Source of the DNA: Varibaculum cambriense
Lineage (GTDB): Bacteria > Actinomycetota > Actinomycetes > Actinomycetales > Actinomycetaceae
NCBI RefSeq assembly: GCF_022133705.1
Contig: NZ_JAKNHJ010000003.1
Span: forward strand, 98,932 to 162,931
DNA: 64,000 nucleotides
Direction of reading: 5' to 3'
Shown here: positions 1-7,957 of the stretch, one piece after another
Numbering within the stretch: position 1 is the first letter of the stretch
Layout: every line of letters begins with the position of its first letter
Translations under genes and position numbers: made by a program
The notes under the pieces: model-generated
Told to the model about the DNA's origin: nothing
Databases searched by the model: none
What the model saw: only the letters and a program-made list of their open reading frames with translations

Positions 1-520
1 CGATAGCCGCCGAAAGATCCCGCGGATCAGTTTGCCATTGTTTCGCGGTGTAGCCCTCAAAGAAAGCCTTGAATAGGGGTTCGCCTACCAGGGAAATCCC
101 CTTCGTCCGGAAGTTTTCTTCCGCGTCCTCGCCCCGGATAGCGCTAGCTTGGGAGGCAATTAGCTGGCGAGCCTCATCGGGAGAATAGGCAGCCCGGAAA
201 AACTGGTTAATGGTTCCCAGATTGACCGGCATGGGGAAAACTTCGCCCCCAACATTGGTGTATACGTGGTGCACATAATCGGTGAAAGCAGTGAAGCGGT
301 TGACGTATTCCCACACCCTCTCATTAGAAGTGTGGAACAGGTGAGCCCCATATTTATGGATCTCGATACCGGTTTCTTCATCGCGGTAAGAGTAGGCATT
401 TCCGCCGATGTGATCACGTTTTTCAACTATGGTGACCCGCCGACCTAAATCGTTAGCGACTCGTTCTGCCATGGTTAGACCAAACAGTCCGGATCCAACA
501 ATCACTAAATCGGTATTCAC
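1..520 (-). CDS. glf: UDP-galactopyranose mutase, N-terminal part (runs off the window)
   Basis: This flavoenzyme converts UDP-galactopyranose to UDP-galactofuranose in the cytoplasm. Reading leftward from a GTG at 520, the protein begins with a Rossmann FAD-binding motif (LVIVGSGLFGLTMAE), then the family's EKRDHIGGNAYS and YGAHLFHTSNE motifs, and further on FFEGYTAKQW. About 173 codons are present. The C-terminal half, normally taking the protein to 370-400 residues, lies beyond base 1. It is the last visible gene of a four-gene minus-strand operon with glycosyltransferases, which fits supply of UDP-Galf to them. The GTG start is chosen because the FAD motif begins five residues later. The identification is firm; the start is fairly firm. 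Confidence 0.93.
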   Translation of the reverse strand, partial: MNTDLVIVGSGLFGLTMAERVANDLGRRVTIVEKRDHIGGNAYSYRDEETGIEIHKYGAHLFHTSNERVWEYVNRFTAFTDYVHHVYTNVGGEVFPMPVNLGTINQFFRAAYSPDEARQLIASQASAIRGEDAEENFRTKGISLVGEPLFKAFFEGYTAKQWQTDPRDLSAAI

Positions 521-582
521 GTGGATTCCCCTTGTCTTGCGAGCTTCTGGCTTCCTTAATCCTACCGTGTTAACACTAAAAA

Positions 583-1119
583 TTAATCTGCCAGCAAGGA
601 TGACGCGAGTTTTGTGAAGGCTCTAACTGCGCTGGCACTGTCGATCTTGTCTAACTGGTCTGCAGATACGGGCTGGGGATCCACTAAAGCTCCTTTGACC
701 TGCGCATAATCATTGGCGAGGGCGATTAACGAGCGCCTGCGCATAAAGTCGGAGAACCGGATTTGGTGAGTGTCGATGTGTTCACCTAGATCTGGATCCC
801 GCGGCACGATCACAGGCACAAAACCGCGCCGCAACCATTCCATCATCAGGGAAGGACCGCCCGGTAAAACCACTCCTTTTAGGTTCCCTGCCAGGGCGTC
901 CATTTCTTGGTGGCTAAGGTTTTCGCGCCCGTTCGCCTCTTTCGGAGGTTGTGAAGTTCCGTATTGCACCAGGACAGACACATCCGGATTCTCGCGAGCG
1001 AAACGATCCGCCATCTGGATTAACCGGTCAAAAGGCATATGGTGCGTTCCCACCATAAACAGGTAATCGGCGTGAAGCTCGCGGTTATTGTTTTCGCTTA
1101 TATTCGCGGTTTCAGTCAT
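583..1119 (-). CDS. Alg13/PssE-like glycosyltransferase subunit (GT28 C-terminal fold)
   Basis: A 178-residue protein resembling the GT28 C-terminal domain, the UDP-sugar-binding half of two-component glycosyltransferases (Alg13, PssE, EpsF, Cps14G). The diagnostic stretch is VVLPGGPSLMMEWLRRG followed by VIVPRDPDLGEHIDTHQ at about residues 83-118, matching the nucleotide-sugar-binding loop of the family. Its start overlaps the stop of the Alg14-like gene by four bases (ATGA), so translation is probably coupled and the two products likely form one enzyme at the membrane. The sugar transferred cannot be read from sequence. A 62-base gap separates it from glf downstream. Confidence 0.82.
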   Translation of the reverse strand: MTETANISENNNRELHADYLFMVGTHHMPFDRLIQMADRFARENPDVSVLVQYGTSQPPKEANGRENLSHQEMDALAGNLKGVVLPGGPSLMMEWLRRGFVPVIVPRDPDLGEHIDTHQIRFSDFMRRRSLIALANDYAQVKGALVDPQPVSADQLDKIDSASAVRAFTKLASSLLAD

Positions 1120-1568
1120 AGTAGCGGTCCGATCACGGTGGCATCCGGGTAAAGTTTTAGCTGTTCAGGCCATTGCACGGCGAAGCGATCTGCTAAGCGG
1201 TAACAGATCCTACCTGATAGCGAGGGAATTTCGATCCGGTCGAAGACCTCGATATAGATAGTGGGAATCTTCATGAGCCGCGCTAGTGCAATGAAAACCG
1301 TCCCCAAAGAAGCCCCTGCAGAAACCACCAGTTCGGGGCGAGCCGAACGTAGAAGCTTCCAGGCTAGACGCAGCGAGCGGAATACATCCCGTAAGTTACG
1401 GTCGGGTGAATGCTGTGCCCAGACGACTTTCTGATCAGCTAAAAGGGAGACCGCATCGGGAGTTTCGAAGGTTACCCACAGGGATTGCTGCCGTTTCCAC
1501 CAGGGTTTTAAGGTGTAGAGCTGGGCTAAGTGTCCACCGGAGGAGCCAGCAAAAAGAACTTTAACCAT
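1116..1568 (-). CDS. Alg14/PssD-like glycosyltransferase membrane-anchor subunit
   Basis: A 150-residue protein of the Alg14/PssD/EpsE family, which recruits the Alg13-like catalytic partner to the membrane and binds the lipid-linked acceptor. It opens with VKVLFAGSSGGHLAQL (a GGH loop near residues 10-13) and has the family segment LVVSAGASLGTVFIALARL around residues 81-99, then TIYIEVFDRIEIPSLSGR. It overlaps the upstream GT2 gene by eight bases and the downstream Alg13-like gene by four, so the three are one transcription unit. No strong Shine-Dalgarno precedes the ATG, as expected for coupled translation. Confidence 0.82.
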   Translation of the reverse strand: MVKVLFAGSSGGHLAQLYTLKPWWKRQQSLWVTFETPDAVSLLADQKVVWAQHSPDRNLRDVFRSLRLAWKLLRSARPELVVSAGASLGTVFIALARLMKIPTIYIEVFDRIEIPSLSGRICYRLADRFAVQWPEQLKLYPDATVIGPLL

Positions 1569-2547
1569 GTTGTTTGTCCGCTTTCACCCGGGCAGCATTT
1601 TCACAGGCCGCAACTAGCTTCGCGGTTTCCGGGTCGGAAGCAAAAACCTCTTCGTTAGGACGCGGCCCAGATAGCACCCCATCGGTCACTCCTTTTACCC
1701 CCAGGCGCAGCATCTTTTTCTTTTCCCCGCTAGATAGCCACATTCTGAACCAGCGCACGATCGTGGAACCGCCATAAAGCAGCCGATCCAGAGGTAGTAA
1801 TCCCCGCGAGCGCAATAGGAACCAAATTTTATTGCGAGTCTCGTAATAGAAACGATCCCCGGGATCATCGGTAGCGGACGCGGCAGCGCGGGTTTTGTGT
1901 ACCACCACCGAGGCTGGTACATACAACCCGATGCGGTGTTTCAGCAGCCGAGCGGTGTATTCCAAGTCATCATTCCAAATAAAGTAATCAGCAATCGGCA
2001 GACCGCTCTGGCGCACTTGTGCTACCTCTACCAGTATTGACACGAAGGAGGCCGCACGTACCTGCCGCATTCCCAGATCCCGGGCGATTCGTTTGCGGCC
2101 CGGTGATATTAGCGGTCTTTCCCGATGGGCATTCATGGGGTGTTCGCTACCGTCTGTCCACTGTGCCTTGGACGCCAAAAGCGCTGGAGAGCCGGGATAA
2201 GTCTGCCCCGCTATTAGCAGTTGTGCTAACGCATCCGCTGTAGGAATGGTGTCGTCATCCATAATCCAAATGAAATCCTGGCTTTCCAGCTCTTTATAGG
2301 CAAGGGCGTGCGCGATTCCCGCACAAAATCCGCCAGCCCCGCCGGTATTTTCTGAAAGCGGTATTACTCGGTCAACTACCGGGTGCTGTTGGGCAATATG
2401 TGCAGAATCATCAGTTGAAGCGTTATCAATCACGATTACCCGCTGGACTGGCCTGGTCTGTGCGGCGATTGCGTCCAGACATTCGCGAAGTAGTTTAGCG
2501 CGGTTATAAGCTACTACCACCGCAGATACCTGACGTTCTTCGCCCAT
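1561..2547 (-). CDS. GT2 glycosyltransferase, galactofuranosyltransferase GlfT1-like
   Basis: A GT-A fold family 2 glycosyltransferase. Residues 6-15 carry the nucleotide-binding start VSAVVVAYNR, then VIVIDNASTD and NTGGAGGF, and the metal-binding DDD of WIMDDDT. The C-terminal FYYETRNKIWFLLR segment is typical of GlfT1-type galactofuranosyltransferases and rhamnosyl-Galf linkers. With glf in the same operon, a UDP-Galf donor is likely but inferred. The ATG at 2547 is chosen because AAAGGAG lies eight bases upstream; the in-frame GTG at 2553 would sit only two bases from that site. It is the first gene of the operon. Confidence 0.85.
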   Translation of the reverse strand: MGEERQVSAVVVAYNRAKLLRECLDAIAAQTRPVQRVIVIDNASTDDSAHIAQQHPVVDRVIPLSENTGGAGGFCAGIAHALAYKELESQDFIWIMDDDTIPTADALAQLLIAGQTYPGSPALLASKAQWTDGSEHPMNAHRERPLISPGRKRIARDLGMRQVRAASFVSILVEVAQVRQSGLPIADYFIWNDDLEYTARLLKHRIGLYVPASVVVHKTRAAASATDDPGDRFYYETRNKIWFLLRSRGLLPLDRLLYGGSTIVRWFRMWLSSGEKKKMLRLGVKGVTDGVLSGPRPNEEVFASDPETAKLVAACENAARVKADKQHG

Positions 2548-2712
2548 TGCCACATCTCCTTTGGTTGGTTTTTTCCATCATATCTAAGCGGAGAAATACC
2601 CGAACAGCGATCGCCTCAATTATTCTGATTTGCGTCCTCCCCTACCGCGGATCAAATACCCCATCCCCCTCCCCGGAGGGTAATTCTGTCATCGGAGGGC
2701 GATACTGTCCCT

Positions 2713-2816
2713 GGAGGGTGGTTTCGTCGCCGGAGGGCGATTCCGTCAAGTAATCGGAAGAAAAGCCAGCAAAAACACCCTCCCCGCACAAAAACACCCT
2801 CCAACGCCAATAAAAA
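2713..2816. repeat. 104-bp direct repeat, copy 1
   Basis: This block of two 19-bp units plus the A-rich spacer recurs at 2865-2968 at identical length, with three mismatches by eye. It marks a segmental duplication inside the array. Confidence 0.88.
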
Positions 2817-2864
2817 CCCGGTTTCCTCGCCCCAAAACACAACTCCGGAGGGCATTTCGTCGCC

Positions 2865-2968
2865 GGAGGGTGGTTTCGTCGCCGGAGGGCGATTCCGTCA
2901 AGTAATCGGAAGAAAAACCAGCAAAAACACCCTCCCCGCACAAAAACACCCTCCAGCGCGAATAAAAA
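2865..2968. repeat. 104-bp direct repeat, copy 2
   Basis: Second copy of the 2713-2816 block. The offset between copies is 152 bases, and the three differences lie in the A-rich spacer half. Confidence 0.88.
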
Positions 2969-3109
2969 GCGAACCTTCTCCGCCCATATTCACGAATCAG
3001 GAGGGCGATCCTGTCCCCGGAGGGCATTTCGGTCGCGGGAGGGTGGTCTTGCCACCGGAGGGCGTTTATGTTTCCGGTGCTAAGTGTCGGTAATAAAAAG
3101 CGCAAGAAA

Positions 3110-3149
3110 AAGGGTAGCCCCGGCGGAAAATCCGCCAGGGCTACCCTTG
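3110..3149 (-). terminator. Rho-independent terminator of fba
   Basis: On the minus strand, AAGGGTAGCCC pairs with GGGCTACCCTT, with an inner GGCGGA/TCCGCC stem around a short AT loop, followed by TTTTTCTT. It lies about 30 bases after the fba stop codon. Confidence 0.9.
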
Positions 3150-3179
3150 AATCTTTAGGTAACTAGCTAAACAGCAAAG

Positions 3180-4202
3180 TTACTTCATCTTGGTGCCGAC
3201 CGAGCCGAGGCGTTCACAAGCCTCAACTACGCGCGCCGCCATACCAGCTTCGGCAGCTTTGCCCCAAGAACGCGGGTCGTACTGTTTCTTGTTGCCGACC
3301 TCGCCATCAATCTTCAGAACACCGTCGTAGTTCTTCATCATCCAGTCAGCTACCGGACGAGTGAAGGCGTACTGGGTATCGGTGTCTACGTTCATCTTGA
3401 TAACGCCGTTGCGAACCGCAGTAGCGATCTCTTCAGCAGTGGAGCCAGAACCACCATGCATTACCAGGTCGAACGGCATTTCTTTACCGACTTTAGCTCC
3501 GACCTCTTTCTGGATGTCACCTAGGATTTCAGGACGCAGTTTAACGTGACCGGGCTTGTAAACGCCATGTACGTTCCCGAAGGTCAAAGCGGTAATATAA
3601 CGACCCTTCTCGCCCAAACCAAGAGCTTCAACAGTCTTTAGACCATCTTCAGCAGTGGTGTACAGCTTTTCGTTGATTTCCCCAACAACGCCGTCTTCTT
3701 CGCCACCGACAACCCCGATTTCAACCTCTAGGATGGTGTTGGCTTTAACGGAAAGCTCTAGCATTTCCTTAGCGATTTCCAGGTTCTCAGCTAGCGGTAC
3801 TGCCGAGCCATCCCACATATGAGACTGGAAGAAAGGCAGACGCCCAGCCTTTACTTCTTCAGCTTCCATTTCCATTAGCGGGCGGATCCAACCGTCAATT
3901 TTCTCTTTCGAGCAGTGGTCGGTGTGCAGCGCCACGGTAACGTTGTAGCCCTTGGCGATTTCACGAGCATAGGCAGCCATAGCCAGAGAACCAGCTACCC
4001 GGTCATTTACAGTGGAGCCTGACCAGAAATCCGCGCCACCGGAGGAAACCTGGATGATGCCATCAGATTCAGCTTCCGCAAAACCACGAATCGCGGCGGT
4101 TAGCGTTTGGGAAGAAGTAACGTTAATCGCGGGATAGGCGAATTTGCCTTCCTTAGCACGGTTAAGCATTTCGTTATAAACATCAGGGGTTGCGATTGGC
4201 AC
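3180..4202 (-). CDS. fba: class II fructose-bisphosphate aldolase
   Basis: Cleaves fructose-1,6-bisphosphate to dihydroxyacetone phosphate and glyceraldehyde-3-phosphate in glycolysis, and the reverse in gluconeogenesis. The 340-residue length is normal for the long class IIA form. Zinc and catalytic signatures are visible: HTDHC at residues 93-97 (catalytic Asp95, zinc His96), EVEIGVVGGEEDG, FGNVHGVYKPGH, MHGGSGS and NVDTDTQ. A rich Shine-Dalgarno (AAAAAGGAGGG) precedes the ATG. It appears monocistronic with a strong terminator. Together with pgi, the PFK and icd in this window it forms the visible central carbon set, although it is not in their operon. Confidence 0.97.
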   Translation of the reverse strand: MPIATPDVYNEMLNRAKEGKFAYPAINVTSSQTLTAAIRGFAEAESDGIIQVSSGGADFWSGSTVNDRVAGSLAMAAYAREIAKGYNVTVALHTDHCSKEKIDGWIRPLMEMEAEEVKAGRLPFFQSHMWDGSAVPLAENLEIAKEMLELSVKANTILEVEIGVVGGEEDGVVGEINEKLYTTAEDGLKTVEALGLGEKGRYITALTFGNVHGVYKPGHVKLRPEILGDIQKEVGAKVGKEMPFDLVMHGGSGSTAEEIATAVRNGVIKMNVDTDTQYAFTRPVADWMMKNYDGVLKIDGEVGNKKQYDPRSWGKAAEAGMAARVVEACERLGSVGTKMK

Positions 4203-4258
4203 TGTGGCCCTCCTTTTTCTAAAGTTCTTACGGGTCTCATTCTCTCACAAGGTGAAGC

Positions 4259-4888
4259 TTAGTGCAGGGTCTTGTGTCCCACGGTTTTGTTATGTTGAAT
4301 CACCCATGCCCACATGGCAACGGCGGCAGCTGCCCCTACATTGATGGAGCGGGTAGAACCGTACTGGGTAATTTCGTAGACCGCGGCGCATTCCGCAATC
4401 ATTTCTGGGCTCAAACCGTTCGCCTCCGATCCAAAGACCAGGCAACAACGCTGCGGTAAAACTGCACCCTCTAGGGGCTGAGAACACTCAACATTGTCAA
4501 TCCCAATCAGGGTAATCCCGCTCTGCAGCGCCCAATGCGCAAAGGAGGACGCGTCCGGGAAATGGTCTACATGCTGGTAGCGGTCAGTTACCATCGCGCC
4601 GCGTTTATTCCAGCGGTGCACCCCCACAATATGTACCGAGTTGGCGCCAAACGCGTTAGCAGAACGCACAATCGATCCGATATTGAAATCATGGTCGAGG
4701 TTTTCGATAGCCACCTGAAACGGGAAACGCTCACTATCTAGGAAATCGCGAATAGCATCCCGCCGCCAATAGCGGAAACGATCTTCCACATTCCGGCGGT
4801 CGCCTCCCGCCAGCAAATCAGGATCCCAATGCTCGCCCTCGGGCCAGTGTTCCGGCCCTCCCGGCCAGGGACCTACTCCGTTACCCAT
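4259..4888 (-). CDS. SpoU/TrmH-family RNA 2'-O-methyltransferase
   Basis: A 209-residue SPOUT-class methyltransferase that methylates a ribose 2'-OH in tRNA or rRNA using S-adenosylmethionine. The three SpoU motifs are present: motif 1 ENLDHDFNIGSIVRSANAFG (about residues 62-81), motif 2 CLVFGSEANGLS, and motif 3 STRSINVGAAAAVAMW, which forms the trefoil knot. A 60-residue Trp/Gly-rich N-terminal stretch precedes the domain. The start lies four bases after the SDR stop, so it is the distal gene of a pyrE-SDR-methylase unit. The exact RNA target cannot be deduced; TrmH-like tRNA Gm18 activity is one possibility. Confidence 0.9.
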   Translation of the reverse strand: MGNGVGPWPGGPEHWPEGEHWDPDLLAGGDRRNVEDRFRYWRRDAIRDFLDSERFPFQVAIENLDHDFNIGSIVRSANAFGANSVHIVGVHRWNKRGAMVTDRYQHVDHFPDASSFAHWALQSGITLIGIDNVECSQPLEGAVLPQRCCLVFGSEANGLSPEMIAECAAVYEITQYGSTRSINVGAAAAVAMWAWVIQHNKTVGHKTLH

Positions 4889-4891
4889 ACC

Positions 4892-5665
4892 CTAGACCCG
4901 GAAACGGTCACGCTGGAGGTAACCGGTAAACCGGCACACCAGGGAGCGGGGTGCTTTCCAAGTCAAGAAATCCATAACCTTATAAATCACGGAAGGCACC
5001 GAAATCACCTTGCCGCGCGCCAAGTCATTCAAGGCCTGCTCCACCACGTATTCCGGGGTTAGCCGGGCAATAGTAGGCACGTCCTCAATCTTGGTAGTGA
5101 TTTTGCTGAAGAATCCGGTATCGGTAGTGCCGGGTTTGAGCGCCATTACCTGCACTCCGCTGCCACGCAATTCCTCGACGAGGGCGCAACTAAAGATTTC
5201 TACCCAGGTTTTATGGGCAGCGTAGGTTCCCATAGCAGTACCGGAAGCCACCGAGGACACGTTCAAAATCGCTCCCCGTCCGCGCCGGCGCATCCGAGAC
5301 GCCGCGGTTTGTGACAGCAGCATTACCGCCCGCACCATCACATTTAGTCCCCGCACCTGTTGGGAGGCAGATCCGTCCACAAAATCTTCTGCCAGGGCAA
5401 AACCAGCGTTATTAACCAGCAGTGAAATCGGGCGTTTCTCGGCCGCCAAGCGGCGTGCAACCGCCTTCAGCCCCGGTTGGGTAGCCAAATCTGCCGGCAA
5501 AACCTCGCAGGTAACCCCATAGTAATTCTCGATGCGTTGCGCCTCGGCCACCAAAACATTTTCCCGACGGGCAACCATCACTACATTGTGTCCGCGCCCT
5601 GCCAACTGGTTACAAAACTCTAGCCCTAGCCCACTGGAAGCCCCAGTTACTAAAACCCATGACAT
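4892..5665 (-). CDS. short-chain dehydrogenase/reductase
   Basis: A 257-residue classical SDR with the NAD(P)-binding TGASSGLG motif at residues 7-14, NNAG in the middle, a catalytic Ser in the NVSSVASG segment and the YAAHK motif (YxxxK). The Arg-rich stretch after the first strand (VARRE) favours NADPH. A hydrophobic C-terminal helix with basic residues could associate with membrane. It starts two bases after the pyrE stop, with GGGGG seven bases before its ATG, so translation is coupled to pyrE. The substrate is unknown. Confidence 0.9.
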   Translation of the reverse strand: MSWVLVTGASSGLGLEFCNQLAGRGHNVVMVARRENVLVAEAQRIENYYGVTCEVLPADLATQPGLKAVARRLAAEKRPISLLVNNAGFALAEDFVDGSASQQVRGLNVMVRAVMLLSQTAASRMRRRGRGAILNVSSVASGTAMGTYAAHKTWVEIFSCALVEELRGSGVQVMALKPGTTDTGFFSKITTKIEDVPTIARLTPEYVVEQALNDLARGKVISVPSVIYKVMDFLTWKAPRSLVCRFTGYLQRDRFRV

Positions 5666-5667
5666 CT

Positions 5668-6243
5668 TTAATCCCCCTCGATTCCTAAATCTGCCAAATC
5701 TAGTGCCGCCAGATATTTCCAGCCAGCCTGATTAACCTTTTGCTTCGCTACATCACCACGGTCTACCACTACCGCAACGCAGAGCACTTTGGCTCCTGCT
5801 TTTTCTGCCGCATGGGCTGCTTGAATCGGCGAGCCACCGGTAGTGGAAGTATCTTCCACGATTACCACCTGTTTGCCCGCAATATCCGGGCCTTCAATCT
5901 GGCGCCCCATGCCGTGATCTTTAGCTTCTTTACGCACCACAAACGCGTCAATATCGAGCCCGCGAGAAGCCGCCGCCTGCATAATCGCGAAAGCCACCGG
6001 ATCGGCTCCCATCGTCAGCCCACCGACTGCGTCAATATCTTCTGGCAAAAAGCCTGCTTCCTCTAGCAGGTCAAGCAGCACATGCCCGATCAGCAGCGAA
6101 GCCTCATGATGCAGGGTTGAACGCCGCAAATCAATATAAAATGAGGATTTTTTGCCACTGGCCAGCGTAAAATCGCCGTATTTAACAGATAGCTCTTTGA
6201 TTAAGGAAACCAAGCGAGCCTTTTGAGAATCATTAGCGGTCAT
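5668..6243 (-). CDS. pyrE: orotate phosphoribosyltransferase
   Basis: Joins orotate to PRPP to make OMP in de novo pyrimidine synthesis. The 13-residue PRPP-binding motif VVIVEDTSTTGGS is clear, as are FTLASGKKSSFYIDLR and GGLTMGADP. From ATG 6243 the protein is 191 residues, normal for the family. A longer reading from 6297 would overlap the divergent exonuclease gene and adds non-conserved residues, so it is rejected. It heads the pyrE-SDR-methylase unit. The short gap to the divergent gene contains ATCGGTT-N4-AACCGAT, a possible operator. Confidence 0.95.
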   Translation of the reverse strand: MTANDSQKARLVSLIKELSVKYGDFTLASGKKSSFYIDLRRSTLHHEASLLIGHVLLDLLEEAGFLPEDIDAVGGLTMGADPVAFAIMQAAASRGLDIDAFVVRKEAKDHGMGRQIEGPDIAGKQVVIVEDTSTTGGSPIQAAHAAEKAGAKVLCVAVVVDRGDVAKQKVNQAGWKYLAALDLADLGIEGD

Positions 6244-6254
6244 GACATTCAGTT

Positions 6255-6272
6255 TATCGGTTTTGTAACCGA
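6255..6272. promoter_or_regulatory. Inverted repeat between pyrE and the exonuclease gene
   Basis: ATCGGTT and AACCGAT form a 7-bp dyad around a 4-base centre in the 41-base gap between the divergent starts. It could be a shared operator. This is a guess from position and symmetry only. Confidence 0.35.
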
Positions 6273-6284
6273 TATGGTTAGCAC

Positions 6285-7076
6285 ATGAGGATTGCAACTT
6301 GGAACGTTAACTCTATTCGCGCCCGACATCAGCGGGTAAGCGCATTTTTAGAGCGAGAAAACATTGATGTTTTGGCGATACAGGAAACCAAATGTCGCCC
6401 CGAACAGTTCCCTTATGAACCTTTTACCACCGCCGGATACGAGGTAGCAGTGCATGGGGCGAATCAGTGGAATGGGGTGGCGATTATTTCTCGGGTGGGT
6501 CTAGAGGACGTGCAGCGGGATTTTCCCTGCCAACCCGCTTACGGCAATCCCGGGAAGGAACCGGTAGTGGAGCCGCGCGCAATTAGCGCGAATTGTGGCG
6601 GGGTAGACGTCTTTTCTCTCTATGTTCCCAATGGTCGCGAGCTTTCTCACCCTCACTACCGCTATAAGCTCTCCTGGCTAGCGCGGCTTCGCGAACATGC
6701 GTCCTCGCTGTTAGAGGCAGATTCCCAGGCACAAATAGCGCTAATGGGTGACTGGAATATCGCCCCCTTTGACCAGGATGTGTGGGATATGGAAGTGTTT
6801 GCCGGCGCCACCCACGTGTCTGAGCCGGAGCGGGAAGCATTTTTCGCTTTCGCGGATGCCGGATTTACCGAAGTTACCCGCGACCTGTTTGATCAGTACA
6901 CCTACTGGGATTATAAGCAGCTGCGTTTCCCTCGAAATGAGGGAATGCGGATTGATTTTGCCTATTGCTCCCCTGCCCTGACAAAACGGGTCACGGGGGC
7001 GCAGTCTTTGCGTGAGGAGCGTAAAGGCAAAGGTGCCTCTGACCACGTGCCGGTGATTTTAGAGGTGGCTCCATAG
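6285..7076 (+). CDS. xth: exodeoxyribonuclease III (AP endonuclease family)
   Basis: A 263-residue Mg-dependent nuclease that nicks abasic sites and degrades duplex DNA 3' to 5' in base excision repair. Catalytic motifs are present in order: TWNVNSIR (Asn7 region), QETK (metal-binding Glu), LYVPNGRE, GDWNIAPFDQDVW and GASDHVPV (Asp-His pair). Its length matches the ExoIII branch. The ATG sits close to a TATGGT box, so a leaderless message is possible. It is convergent with the next gene, with only five bases between the stops and no obvious terminator. Confidence 0.95.
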   Translation: MRIATWNVNSIRARHQRVSAFLERENIDVLAIQETKCRPEQFPYEPFTTAGYEVAVHGANQWNGVAIISRVGLEDVQRDFPCQPAYGNPGKEPVVEPRAISANCGGVDVFSLYVPNGRELSHPHYRYKLSWLARLREHASSLLEADSQAQIALMGDWNIAPFDQDVWDMEVFAGATHVSEPEREAFFAFADAGFTEVTRDLFDQYTYWDYKQLRFPRNEGMRIDFAYCSPALTKRVTGAQSLREERKGKGASDHVPVILEVAP

Positions 7077-7081
7077 AGTCA

Positions 7082-7945
7082 TTAAGCGACTTGGGCTACT
7101 TCCCGCAGGGCGCGGTTTAATTTCGGCCATAGTTGCTTGTGGAGGGCGCCGAAAGGCTCTTGCCCTAAAAAGACTGCTCCCAGGTGCGCTAGAGGATCAA
7201 TCCACAAAAATGAACCGGATTGCCCAAAGTGTCCGTAAGTTTGCTCGCTGGAGTCAGGCAGTGTCCAGTGCGGATCTTTGGCGGCGTGGATTTCGCACCC
7301 TAATCCCCAGGCATTGTCGCGGTGAAAGCCGTAGCCGGGCACTACCCCAGGCAGCTCAATCCCATCACTGCGTGACCAGGCAGCAAACAGCTCTGGAGAT
7401 AGGAAACGCGGGCAGGCGGCCTCGAACGCAAACGCCAAGAGTTCTCGCAGACTCCCGTGCATTCCCCAGGCGGGTGATTCGGGCAGTTGGCGTTTTATTC
7501 CCAGGGGTGAAAGCACCATTTCTTGGGCCCAGGTAGTAAAAGGAATACCGGAGCGCTGGCTGAGTAGTTCACCAAGAATCTCATATCCAGAATTGGAGTA
7601 CACCCGGCGGCTTCGGGGGGCGCGGGTAAACTCCCGTTTTTCATGATCGAGGCCGGCCCGGTGCGCGAGCAAGTCAGCGACACTTACCGGGCGGGGCTCG
7701 CTCACTCCTGGTAGCTGTGGCAGAGGCTCGCTAAGATCGAGGACACCGTTTTCTACTGCTCCCAAAACAGTGCGAGAAGTTACCAGCTTGGTGACCGACA
7801 TCCAAGGATAGACTTTATCCTGTTCACCCCAGCTTCCAAGTAGCTGACAGCTCCCTGGCAAAGATACAGATTCAAAGGAAAAAAGCGCGCAAGAAACTGG
7901 AAAAGGAAACTGCGCTAGCACCGCAGCTACTGGATCAGAAGCCAT
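7082..7945 (-). CDS. serine hydrolase, beta-lactamase/class C-like fold
   Basis: A 287-residue protein of the beta-lactamase-related family. The SxxK nucleophile motif is SVTK near residue 50, the second motif is YSNSGYE, and a GHFGQSG segment near the C-terminus stands where the KTG-like motif occurs. No signal peptide is visible, which argues for a cytoplasmic esterase or peptidase rather than a true beta-lactamase. It sits 12 bases downstream of the TetR gene on the same strand, so the regulator probably heads a two-gene unit. The substrate is unknown, and antibiotic resistance should not be inferred from the fold. Confidence 0.83.
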   Translation of the reverse strand: MASDPVAAVLAQFPFPVSCALFSFESVSLPGSCQLLGSWGEQDKVYPWMSVTKLVTSRTVLGAVENGVLDLSEPLPQLPGVSEPRPVSVADLLAHRAGLDHEKREFTRAPRSRRVYSNSGYEILGELLSQRSGIPFTTWAQEMVLSPLGIKRQLPESPAWGMHGSLRELLAFAFEAACPRFLSPELFAAWSRSDGIELPGVVPGYGFHRDNAWGLGCEIHAAKDPHWTLPDSSEQTYGHFGQSGSFLWIDPLAHLGAVFLGQEPFGALHKQLWPKLNRALREVAQVA

Positions 7946-7957
7946 CCGGGAAAATTC

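Larger units (their letters stand above)
2674..3074. repeat. 19-bp-period tandem repeat array between the Galf operon and fba
   Basis: About eleven degenerate units begin with YGGAGGG and have the rough pattern YGGAGGGYGRTTYCGTCSC, 18-19 bases long. They fall in three blocks (roughly 2674-2749, 2846-2901 and 3000-3074). The blocks are separated by an A-rich spacer carrying the reverse complement of the core (ACACCCTCC, twice per spacer). Reading frames on the minus strand across it give low-complexity Arg/Pro/Ser peptides that look like translations of the repeat, so I call no gene here. The rest of the 2548-3179 gap holds only the fba terminator. Confidence 0.85.

Noticed and set aside
2674-3074. 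Possible CRISPR array
   Set aside because: Period is about 19 bases with no unique spacers, and there are no cas genes in the window.
2642-3105. Overlapping minus-strand reading frames of 67-119 codons through the repeat region
   Set aside because: They translate the repeat itself into Arg/Pro/Ser low-complexity peptides, lack good ribosome-binding sites and overlap one another.
7082-7945. Antibiotic-resistance beta-lactamase
   Set aside because: The SVTK and YSN motifs show the fold, but no signal peptide or canonical KTG is seen; a housekeeping serine hydrolase is more likely.
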